A stretch of DNA of 64,000 nucleotides from Umezawaea sp049997955 (GTDB lineage Bacteria > Actinomycetota > Actinomycetes > Mycobacteriales > Pseudonocardiaceae): NCBI GenBank assembly GCA_049997955.1, contig JAEBDY010000004.1, forward strand, positions 248,001-312,000, in the 5' to 3' direction. The notes below the pieces were generated by a model, which saw only the letters and a list, made by a program, of their open reading frames with translations, was not told the DNA's origin and did not search any database. The translations under genes were made by a program, and so were the position numbers. Shown one piece after another: positions 17,089 through 24,430 of the stretch. Numbering within the stretch: the stretch's first letter is position 1; each line of letters starts with the position of its first letter.

Positions 17089-17277
17089 ATGAGAATCCTG
17101 CTCTGGACCACCGTCATCTGCGTCGAAGCCGCCCAAGGCGCACCAGCCCTGCCACTGCTCGCGGGCGCCGTCCTGGTCGCCTGCGTGGAAACCAACGCGA
17201 GCGCACGCCGCCGAGGCCGGTTCCCCCACCGCGCCTCGCAATGGCACCAACCACCCGACGTGGGCGCGATGGTGTGA
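17089..17277 (+). CDS. Small hydrophobic protein, unknown
   Basis: A 62-codon frame whose first 35 residues are mostly hydrophobic (WTTVICVEAAQ, LPLLAGAVLVACVE), followed by a basic tail. TAATCT ends 6 nt before the ATG, the pattern seen at other probable leaderless genes in this window. There is no ribosome site. I do not recognise it; it could be a small membrane protein or chance. Confidence 0.35.
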   Translation: MRILLWTTVICVEAAQGAPALPLLAGAVLVACVETNASARRRGRFPHRASQWHQPPDVGAMV

Positions 17278-17358
17278 CGGCCTGAAACACGACGGCCGCA
17301 CCGAGCATCCGCCGAACGGCCCCTGCCCGTGGGCCGTGCTCCTCGCTACCGTCCAGAC

Positions 17359-19218
17359 ATGAAGCTTGTTCGCGTACTGCTGGCGGTCGTGGTGGCGGCG
17401 GGACTCGTCCTGGTGCCGTCCGCAGGTGTTGGAACAGCGGCGGAGCCCTCGTGGGTGGGCCCGTTGAGCACCCGCGGGCGGTACGTGGTCGACGCGCGCG
17501 GCGACCGGTTCAAGCTCAAGTCCGGCAACTGGCACGGCGCCAGCGGGACGTGGACCGGATCGGGCGACATCGCCGACCCGGCGAACCACCACGCGGGCGA
17601 GAAGGCCGACCGGATCCCGCTCGGGCTCGACCGCGCGCCGATGGACGCGATCATCGACGGGTTCGCCGAACTGGGCCTGAACAGCGTCCGGCTGCCGTTC
17701 TCCAACCAGATGGTCCACGACACCGCCGTCCTGCCGGACGCGTCGGTCGCGGCCAACCCCGCGCTGCGCGGCAAGACACCCCTCCAGGTGTACGACGCGG
17801 TCGTGGACCGGCTGACCGCAAGGGGTATCGCGGTGATCCTGAACAACCACACCACGACCACGCGCTGGTGCTGCGGCGTCGACGGCAACGAGCGCTGGAA
17901 CACCTCGCAGAGCACGCGGCGGTGGCAGGACGACTGGCTGCTCATGGCACGCCGGTACGCGGCGAACAAGCGGGTGGTCGGCGCCGACCTGTACAACGAG
18001 GTCCGCCGGAACGTCTGGGACGACCCGAACTGGGGATCCGGGGACGACCGCGACTGGCAGCGGGCGAGCCAGGAGGTGGCCGACCGGATCCAACTGGAGG
18101 CCAACGCGGACCTGCTGATCATCGTGGAGGGCATCAACTGGACCGGCATCCCGGTCGACGGCCTGCCGCACGGGCGGCCGACGCTCGAACCGGCGAGGAC
18201 GCTCTCGCACACGCTGATCGACTCCGGCAAACTGGTGTACTCCGCGCACTTCTACGGCTACACGGGCCCGAACCACTCCGGCGCGACCGGGATCGGGGAG
18301 ACCCACGACCCGCGCTACCAGGACCTTTCCCGCGACCAGTTGCGGGACGTGCTGCGGCGGCAGGCGCTCTACGTCTCGACCGAGCCCGGCGCGCACTTCA
18401 CCGCGCCGGTGTGGATCAGCGAGTTCGGGGTCGGCGGGCGGGAGAACACCGATCCGGTGTCGCGCGCGTGGTTCTCGAACTTCGTGGACCACCTCGTCGA
18501 GACCGACGCGGACTTCGCCTACTGGCCGCTGGTCGGGTTCCACTCCGGTCGGACGGGCAACGGGTGGGCGTTGTTGCACTGGGACGCCGCCGGAGGGCGG
18601 ATGGGGGTGTTCGACGGGGACGACTGGCGGGCTTCGGCCTGGTCCCGGTTGGTCGGGGCCGCTGGGAAGACCGGACAGGTTCCACCGGTCGAGCGGTGGT
18701 CGATGCTGTCGTTGGACCACGGGGACTTCCAGCAGTCACGGGTGGTCCGGGGGATGCCGGATTGGAACTCCGGGGCGCGGAAGGGGGTGTGCCCGGACGG
18801 GCAGCGGCTGATCGGGTTGGGGCACACCGGGAATCGCGGGCTTTGCACCGGGGGGTGGGATGCGCCCTCGTCGTTCGTGACCGTGCGGGACGAGTCCTTT
18901 GTGGATGTCGATTGGGCTTCCGGGTACACGAAGGTGCAGTGCCCCGCTGATTCCTACTTCGTGGGGTACAGCGTTGTTGGGGGCGCGTTTTCCGCCGGGT
19001 TGTGCGCGCGGGCTCGGGGGGCGTTGGGGCGGAGTGGGCGGACGGTGTGGTTCGACCGGGGGGATGGTCGGCCTGCCGGTGGGCCTGGCGGGGAGTTCGC
19101 CCCTGGGGCTTACAAGGGGCAGTGCGCTGGGGATGAGTACGTTGCGGGGGTTGCTTATACGGGGCGGATCGGGTCTGGGCGGACGCCGGATGCGTTGTTG
19201 TGTCGGCGGGTGGGGTGA
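17359..19218 (+). CDS. Secreted GH5 glycoside hydrolase (cellulase family) with cysteine-rich C-terminal repeats
   Basis: A 619-residue protein with a signal peptide (residues 1 to ~28, ending near GTAAEPS). The catalytic domain has the GH5 acid/base in LYNEV (~residue 214) and the nucleophile in WISEFG (~355). The C-terminal ~145 residues contain three degenerate units beginning CPDGQRL (~478), CPADSYF (~528) and CAGDEYV (~589), each with a later LC pair; I do not recognise this module. It probably cleaves beta-1,4 or beta-1,3 glucan-type polymers outside the cell. TACCGT ends 6 nt before the ATG, so the transcript may be leaderless. The last 300 bases are strongly G-biased on this strand. 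Confidence 0.85.
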   Translation: MKLVRVLLAVVVAAGLVLVPSAGVGTAAEPSWVGPLSTRGRYVVDARGDRFKLKSGNWHGASGTWTGSGDIADPANHHAGEKADRIPLGLDRAPMDAIIDGFAELGLNSVRLPFSNQMVHDTAVLPDASVAANPALRGKTPLQVYDAVVDRLTARGIAVILNNHTTTTRWCCGVDGNERWNTSQSTRRWQDDWLLMARRYAANKRVVGADLYNEVRRNVWDDPNWGSGDDRDWQRASQEVADRIQLEANADLLIIVEGINWTGIPVDGLPHGRPTLEPARTLSHTLIDSGKLVYSAHFYGYTGPNHSGATGIGETHDPRYQDLSRDQLRDVLRRQALYVSTEPGAHFTAPVWISEFGVGGRENTDPVSRAWFSNFVDHLVETDADFAYWPLVGFHSGRTGNGWALLHWDAAGGRMGVFDGDDWRASAWSRLVGAAGKTGQVPPVERWSMLSLDHGDFQQSRVVRGMPDWNSGARKGVCPDGQRLIGLGHTGNRGLCTGGWDAPSSFVTVRDESFVDVDWASGYTKVQCPADSYFVGYSVVGGAFSAGLCARARGALGRSGRTVWFDRGDGRPAGGPGGEFAPGAYKGQCAGDEYVAGVAYTGRIGSGRTPDALLCRRVG

Positions 19219-19311
19219 GGGGTTGTAGGTCTTGTGGGCTGGTGGCCTTAGGTCCCTGGCTGTCGCCTCAGGTCCTGGGTGGACCGTCACCCCGGTCGCT
19301 TAATTTTCTCT

Positions 19312-19368
19312 ATGGCCCTTGTGGTTTGTCAAGGCGGGAAAGATGCCTTGACAAACCACAAGGGCCAT
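19312..19368. terminator. Long perfect hairpin between convergent genes (repeat family copy 1)
   Basis: Two 24-nt arms that are exact reverse complements (ATGGCCCTTG... at 19312-19335, ...CAAGGGCCAT at 19345-19368) flank the 9-nt loop GGGAAAGAT. It sits between the GH5 gene and the convergent DUF742 gene, so it can stop both. The inner stem and loop recur at 41111-41169. I saw no other feature in 19219-19539. Confidence 0.8.
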
Positions 19369-19539
19369 GAGGGCGCTTCGGATCGGGGTGGCGGGGGAAG
19401 TGCGGGTGTCGTTGGGTTGAGTGCGTTCGCCGGGTGTCGTTGAGTTGCGTGCTTCTGCTGGGCCTCGTGAGTGCGTGGTTTGCTGCGGGCCTTCAGTTGC
19501 GTTGCTTGTTGCTTGTTACTTGTGCTTGCTGCCTACTGG

Positions 19540-20358
19540 TCAGGCCAGGCGGCGTAGGCCGTCGCAGATGCGTTCCAGCAGTTCGCGGTCCGGGCGGGCG
19601 TCTGTCATTGCCGAGCCGTGGTCGACGTTCACCAAACCCGCTTCTATGGCGTCTGCGATGAGCACCCTGGTCACGCCTAAGGGGGTGTTCAGGTAGGACG
19701 ACACCTCTGCCACCGACTGCGGTGCTGGGCCGCAGAGGTCGCAGATCGAGAGCATGTCCTGGGTGAAGGTGGGGTTCATCGGGTCGCGTTCGTGCAGTTT
19801 CGTCACCGACACCAGAGTTTCCAGGCGCAGGTCGTAGCCCTGCGTCACTCGGCCGTGGGTGCGGATGTACGGGCGGACCACCAGGTCGTCGTCCGACCAG
19901 ACGGGGTCCGGCTCCGTGTCCGCCGTTGTCCTGGTCACCATCGGTGCTGGGCGGTCGACCACCGGCATGAGGTTCACCGCGGTGAACGCCTCCCACACCG
20001 CGGGGTCCGGTTCCGGATCCGGTTCTGGCGTGGGTGTTGGGGTGGGTGGTGGTGTGGGTGTCGGGTCCAGGTTCACCTCCGCGAAAGCCTGCCAGCCCGG
20101 TGGGGACAGAGGCTCCGGCTCCACGGGTGGCGGGAGTTCCACGAACGGGACGCCCGCCCACATCGTCGTCGCGATCTGCGGTTCTGGTCGCCGGGTGGGT
20201 TCCGGTTCCGGTTCGGGTTGCGGTTCTGGTTGTTGCTGTGGCTTGGGGCAGGGGCGGAAGTCGTTGTCCGCCCACTGCTGGTAGTCGGGCCAGCCGCCGA
20301 ACGACAGCGGGTGGAACTTGGGTTGCTTGGCGCGTTTCTTGCGCCCGTGCGTGCTCAT
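19540..20358 (-). CDS. DUF742 protein with long Pro/Glu-rich N-terminal region
   Basis: A 272-residue protein. Residues ~150-272 match DUF742 (RPYIRTHGRVTQGYDLRLE, ICDLCGPAPQSVAEVSSYL, PLGVTRVLIADAIEAGLV), normally a ~120-residue component of actinobacterial conservons together with a sensor kinase, a roadblock protein and a GTPase. None of those is adjacent here. The first ~150 residues are low complexity (EPQPEPEPEP, PTPTPPPTPTPTPEP) and hold a twice-repeated WxAFxxVNLxP motif. The start is basic (RKKRAKQPK). Role is probably in signalling, by family; its partner is unknown. Confidence 0.8.
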   Translation of the reverse strand: MSTHGRKKRAKQPKFHPLSFGGWPDYQQWADNDFRPCPKPQQQPEPQPEPEPEPTRRPEPQIATTMWAGVPFVELPPPVEPEPLSPPGWQAFAEVNLDPTPTPPPTPTPTPEPDPEPDPAVWEAFTAVNLMPVVDRPAPMVTRTTADTEPDPVWSDDDLVVRPYIRTHGRVTQGYDLRLETLVSVTKLHERDPMNPTFTQDMLSICDLCGPAPQSVAEVSSYLNTPLGVTRVLIADAIEAGLVNVDHGSAMTDARPDRELLERICDGLRRLA

Positions 20359-20389
20359 CGCCGGGCCGTGCCGTCCGAGATCTCAGGGG

Positions 20390-21496
20390 TCATCGGGCGG
20401 CCGCCTTGCTGGGAGCGGGCTCTCCGACCCATCCCCCGTTCTCCACCTGGTCGTCCCTGCCCTTGCCGAACTTGAGCAGAGCCGCGGCGACGACGAACGA
20501 CACGATCGTCGCGGCGGCCACACCGGCGATGACGCTCAGGTGGCCACCCTTGGGGCTGACCGCCATGAGGGAGATGATGCTGCCGGGGGACGGCGTCGCG
20601 ATCAGGCCCGCGCCGGTCAGGTTGAAGACGAACACGCCCGCGCCGCCACCCGCGATGGCGGCGAGCACCAGGCGCGGGGCGGCCAGCACGTACGGGAAGT
20701 AGATCTCGTGGATGCCGCCGATGAAGTGGATGACCATCGCGCCGGGAGCCGTGGCGCGTGCCATGCGGTCGCCGAAGAGCGCGCAGGCCAGCAGGATGCC
20801 CAGACCGGGGCCGGGGTTGGTCTCCAGCAGGAAGTGGATCGCCTTGCCGTGCTCCGCCGCGTCCGAGACGCCCAGCGGCGCCAGGACACCGTGGTTGACG
20901 GCGTTGTTGAGGAACAGGATCTTCGCGGGCTCGATGAGCAGTGCCACGAGCGGGAGCAGGTGTGCGTCGATCACGACCTGCACGCCGTTGCCCAGCGCCC
21001 TCGTCGCGGCCTCCACCACGGGGCCGATGCCGAGCATGCTGACGATCGCCAGCCCGCCGCCGATGATGCCGGCGCTGAAGTTGTCGACCAGCATCTTGAA
21101 ACCGGAGGACACCCGGCGGCCGATGTGCTGGTCGAACAGCTTGATGGCCAGCGCGCCCACCGGACCCATGATCATCGCGCCGAAGAACATCGGGATCTCG
21201 GTGCCGACGACGATGCCGATCGTGGCGATCGAGCCGACCACGCCGCCGCGCTGCCCGTGCACCAGGCGTCCGCCGGTGTAGCCGATCAGGACCGGCAGCA
21301 GGACCTTGACCATCGGGTCGACCAACTGCGCGAGCGTGGGGTTCGGCAGCCAACCGTCCGGAATGAACAACGCCGTTATCAGACCCCACGCGATGAATGC
21401 GCCGATGTTCGGCATGACGATGCTCGCCAAGTGCCCGCCGAGCCGCTGCACGGTGACCCTCTTCGGCGGCTTCTCGGAGTGATCTTCGTTGATCAT
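20390..21496 (-). CDS. mtlA: PTS mannitol-type transporter subunit IIC
   Basis: A 368-residue membrane protein with multiple hydrophobic segments and the EIIC signature GGIHEIYFPYVL near residue 245. It aligns with the IIC part of mannitol permease and ends without the IIB domain that MtlA usually carries. No IIA, IIB, EI or HPr gene is adjacent, so it must be served from elsewhere or has another role. The ATG at 21496 follows a stretch with GAGGGAAG. A promoter-like TTGACC-N18-TAGATT lies upstream. The DUF742 gene follows after 31 bp. Confidence 0.87.
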   Translation of the reverse strand: MINEDHSEKPPKRVTVQRLGGHLASIVMPNIGAFIAWGLITALFIPDGWLPNPTLAQLVDPMVKVLLPVLIGYTGGRLVHGQRGGVVGSIATIGIVVGTEIPMFFGAMIMGPVGALAIKLFDQHIGRRVSSGFKMLVDNFSAGIIGGGLAIVSMLGIGPVVEAATRALGNGVQVVIDAHLLPLVALLIEPAKILFLNNAVNHGVLAPLGVSDAAEHGKAIHFLLETNPGPGLGILLACALFGDRMARATAPGAMVIHFIGGIHEIYFPYVLAAPRLVLAAIAGGGAGVFVFNLTGAGLIATPSPGSIISLMAVSPKGGHLSVIAGVAAATIVSFVVAAALLKFGKGRDDQVENGGWVGEPAPSKAAAR

Positions 21497-21557
21497 CGGT
21501 TTTTCGCACTTCCCTCGGCGCTGGTCAGGGATGCGGACGGCACGGGCAACGCCGGCG

Positions 21558-21587
21558 AATCTAGTGCCGTGGGTCGAGCACGGTCAA
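21558..21587 (-). promoter_or_regulatory. Promoter-like sequence for the PTS IIC gene
   Basis: On the minus strand TTGACC (21587-21582) and TAGATT (21563-21558) are separated by 18 bp, about 60 bp upstream of the IIC start. Resembles a principal sigma-factor promoter. The rest of 21497-21752 shows nothing I can name. Confidence 0.45.
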
Positions 21588-21752
21588 TCGAAGATCGCGG
21601 AATGTTGCGCGGCCGAGATGACAACCGCGAAAATCCCTCCACAGTGGAAAAAAATCGATAGCGAACGCATGGATCACAGGGGTTGACAGTCAGGGGCCGA
21701 GACCGTTTTCAGGGGTGCCGCAGGAGATATAGGGGGTGTCCGGACCGGACTG

Positions 21753-22316
21753 TCAGCCGATCGACTCGCCCGTGAGGTAGTGGGTGAGCACCGGTCCGAT
21801 CCACGCCCGCAGCTCGTCGTGGCTCATGGCCACCAGCGGTGGCACCCGGAGGACGTAGCGCGACAGCGCCAGCCCGAGGATCTGCGCGCCGACGAGCGCC
21901 GCCCGTTCCGCGGGGCGGTCGACCGCCGCGGCGGCGAGCGCCGGGGCGACCTGGCCGCCGAACAGCTCCAGCATCTTGGCCGCCGCGACCTTGCTGGTGG
22001 CGGACGCCCGCAGCAGCGACAGGAACGCGGCGTTGTCCTCCCACACGGCGAAGAACCGCGGCATCAGCACGTCCGCCAAGTCCTCCGGCGCGACGCCCGC
22101 CAGGTCGGGCAGGTCCAGGTGGAACTCCGCGGCCTCGATGAACAGCGCGTCCTTCGAGCCGAAGTACCTGATCACCATCGCCGGGTCGACGCCGACGTCG
22201 CCCGCGATGTCCCGGACGGTCACCCGGTCGACCCCCTCCGCGCCGAACCGGGCGCGCGCCGCGTCGAGGATCGCGGCACGGGTGGCGGGAGCGGAGCGGC
22301 GGCGGATCTCGGACAT
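21753..22316 (-). CDS. TetR-family regulator
   Basis: A 187-residue TetR protein: HTH at residues ~10-55 (VTVRDIAGDVGVDPAMVIRY followed by FGSKDALF), then a helical ligand domain of the TetR_C type common in actinomycetes. ATG at 22316; TACTCT (complement of 22323-22328) ends 6 nt upstream, so the transcript may be leaderless. Two identical palindromes lie between it and the divergent flavin monooxygenase gene, and the nearer one overlaps its own -10 box. It very probably represses itself and that monooxygenase. Confidence 0.9.
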   Translation of the reverse strand: MSEIRRRSAPATRAAILDAARARFGAEGVDRVTVRDIAGDVGVDPAMVIRYFGSKDALFIEAAEFHLDLPDLAGVAPEDLADVLMPRFFAVWEDNAAFLSLLRASATSKVAAAKMLELFGGQVAPALAAAAVDRPAERAALVGAQILGLALSRYVLRVPPLVAMSHDELRAWIGPVLTHYLTGESIG

Positions 22317-22326
22317 GACCACAGAG

Positions 22327-22348
22327 TAAGTCAACGGCCATTGACTTA
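22327..22348. promoter_or_regulatory. TetR operator, copy 1
   Basis: TAAGTCAA-N6-TTGACTTA, a perfect 8-bp inverted repeat. It overlaps the tetR -10 box, fitting autorepression. Confidence 0.75.
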
Positions 22349-22369
22349 GCGAACCGAGCCTGCCACGGT

Positions 22370-22391
22370 TAAGTCAACAACCATTGACTTA
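22370..22391. promoter_or_regulatory. TetR operator, copy 2
   Basis: Same arms TAAGTCAA-N6-TTGACTTA, exactly 43 bp from copy 1 (about four helical turns), ending just before the ribosome site of the monooxygenase gene. Confidence 0.75.
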
Positions 22392-22402
22392 GAGGAGTCG
22401 TG

Positions 22403-23812
22403 ATGGACACCGTGGACGTGCTGGTCGTCGGAGCGGGCCCAGCGGGCTGCATGGTGGCGGGTGAACTGGCGCTCGCGGGCCGCTCGGTGGTGGTGCTGGA
22501 GAAGCACGACGCGCCGTCCCCGCTGAGCCGCGCCTTCGGCGTGCACGCCAGGACCATGGAAGCCCTCGACACCCGCGGACTCGCCCACGAACTGCGGAGC
22601 ACCGGCACCGCCTCACCCGGCCTGGCGCTCTGGCGCGGAGCCGAGGTCAACCTGACCACGCTGCCGTCGCCGTTCCCGTTCCTGCTGGTCACGCCGCAGA
22701 TGAACGTGGACACCCTGCTGGAGAAACGGGCCACCGGCCACGGAGCCGACGTCGTGCGCGGGGCCACGGTCACGCGGCTGTGGCAGCACGAGGACGGCGT
22801 CGTGGTCCGGGCCGTCACGGCGGACGGCGAGCGCGAGTGGAAGGCGTCCTACGTGGTGGGCGCCGACGGCGTCCGCAGCACGGTCCGCGATCTGGTCGGC
22901 CTGCCGTTCCCCGGCGAGGTGCTGCTGAAGTCGATCGTGCTGGCCGACGCCCACCTCACCGAACCGCCCGCCTCCATCGTCACCGTCAACGCCGCCGAGG
23001 ACTGCTTCGCGTTCGTCGCGCCGTTCGGCGACGGCTGGTTCCGGGTGATCGTCTGGGACCGCCGCAACGAGGACGACCCCGCGTTCCAGGGGTCCGAGGC
23101 CATGGTGCGCGACGTTCTGGAGCGGGCCATGGGCACGGACTACGGCATGGACGAGGTCCGCTGGCTGTCGCAGTTCCAGAGCGACGAGCGCCAGGTGGAG
23201 TCCTACCGCTCCGGCCGCGTGTTCCTCGCGGGCGACGCCGCCCACGTGCACTCCCCCGCGGGCGGGCAGGGCATGAACACCGGCATCCAGGACGCGCTGA
23301 ACCTCGGCTGGAAGCTCGCGGCCGTGCTCGGCGGCGCCAACCCCGCGATCCTGGACACCTACCAGGAGGAACGGCACCCGGTCGGGAAGCTGGTGCTGCG
23401 CAGCAGCGGCGCCACGATCCGGCTGATGACCGTGCGCTCCTGGCCCGCCCGAGTCCTGCGCCGCTTCGTCCTCCCGTTCCTCCTCGGTCGCGAGAAGGTC
23501 GCCCGCAAGGCGGCCGGGATGTTCTCCGGCGTGGGCATCTCGTACGGCCGAGGGCAGGACGACCACAAGCTCGTCGGGACCCGCGCCCCGGACGTGCCGC
23601 TGCGCGACGGCCGCCTGTTCGAAGCACTGCGCGGCGGCGGGTTCGTGCTCGTCCTGGAGAACGAGGCCGCCGCCGTCGACAGCTCGGCCCGCGTCGAGCG
23701 CCGCATCGACGGCGGTCCAGGCCTCCTCGTCCGGCCGGACGGCTACATCGCCTGGGCGGGCGACACCAGCACCGGCGGCTGGCGCGCCGCACTCGACCGT
23801 TGGACCAGGTGA
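22403..23812 (+). CDS. FAD-dependent monooxygenase (class A, aromatic hydroxylase type)
   Basis: A 469-residue flavoprotein with the FAD motif VLVVGAGPAGCMVAGELA at the N-terminus, VVGADGVRSTVRD in the middle and GDAAHVHSPAGGQGMNTG before residue 300: the three signatures of PHBH-fold hydroxylases. The C-terminal ~130 residues form the thioredoxin-like extension of phenol and polyketide hydroxylases. The ATG at 22403 has GAGGAG 5 nt upstream; the preceding GTG is less well spaced. Divergent from the TetR gene and preceded by its twin operators, so probably inducible by an aromatic or antibiotic-like compound. Confidence 0.88.
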   Translation: MDTVDVLVVGAGPAGCMVAGELALAGRSVVVLEKHDAPSPLSRAFGVHARTMEALDTRGLAHELRSTGTASPGLALWRGAEVNLTTLPSPFPFLLVTPQMNVDTLLEKRATGHGADVVRGATVTRLWQHEDGVVVRAVTADGEREWKASYVVGADGVRSTVRDLVGLPFPGEVLLKSIVLADAHLTEPPASIVTVNAAEDCFAFVAPFGDGWFRVIVWDRRNEDDPAFQGSEAMVRDVLERAMGTDYGMDEVRWLSQFQSDERQVESYRSGRVFLAGDAAHVHSPAGGQGMNTGIQDALNLGWKLAAVLGGANPAILDTYQEERHPVGKLVLRSSGATIRLMTVRSWPARVLRRFVLPFLLGREKVARKAAGMFSGVGISYGRGQDDHKLVGTRAPDVPLRDGRLFEALRGGGFVLVLENEAAAVDSSARVERRIDGGPGLLVRPDGYIAWAGDTSTGGWRAALDRWTR

Positions 23813-23819
23813 ACCCGCG

Positions 23820-24428
23820 CTAGACCTCCGCCCGGACCGCCAGGTTCAGCTCCAGGACGGTCACCGCGGGATCGCCGAGCACGCCGAGCCCGCGTCCGGT
23901 GGTGTGCTCGGCGACCAGCGCGCGGACGCGGTCGGCGGGCAGGCCGGTCACCCGCGCCACGCGGGCCACCTGCAACTCGGCGTACGCCGGGCTGATCTGG
24001 GGGTCCAGTCCGGACGCCGAGGCGGTCACGGCGTCCAGCGGCACCCTGTCCTCGCCTACTCCTTCGCGCTGGGCGATGAGGGTTCGGCGCTCGGCGACCA
24101 CGGCGTCGTAGTCCTCGTTCACCGCGGACTTGTTGCTGCCCAACGACGACGACGGGTCGCCGGGGCCCAGCGGGTCCTTCGCTAGCGCGGACGGCCGGTT
24201 GTGGAACCAGGGGTCGTTCGCCGGGTCTTCGGCGACCGGGTCGACGCCGATCAACCCGGATCCGACGGCTTGGCCGTTCCGGCTGATGACCGAGCCCTCC
24301 GCGTTCGCCTGGAGACCGGGGACCCGGCCGACGGTCCACACCGCGAGCGGGTAGAGGACACCGGTGATCACGGTGAGGACCAGCAGAACACGCAGACCGG
24401 CGAGGGACTGCTTGACGAGGTTGTTCAC
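23820..24428 (-). CDS. kdpC: Potassium-transporting ATPase subunit C
   Basis: A 202-residue protein with one N-terminal membrane helix (LRVLLVLTVITGVLYPLAVW) and the KdpC signatures SGLIGVDP, WFHNRPSA and SASGLDPQISPAYAELQVARVA. KdpC assists ATP binding in the KdpFABC potassium pump. GTG start, 2 bp after the kdpB stop. Last gene of the operon; tail-to-tail with the monooxygenase gene. Confidence 0.95.
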   Translation of the reverse strand: MNNLVKQSLAGLRVLLVLTVITGVLYPLAVWTVGRVPGLQANAEGSVISRNGQAVGSGLIGVDPVAEDPANDPWFHNRPSALAKDPLGPGDPSSSLGSNKSAVNEDYDAVVAERRTLIAQREGVGEDRVPLDAVTASASGLDPQISPAYAELQVARVARVTGLPADRVRALVAEHTTGRGLGVLGDPAVTVLELNLAVRAEV

Positions 24429-24430
24429 GA

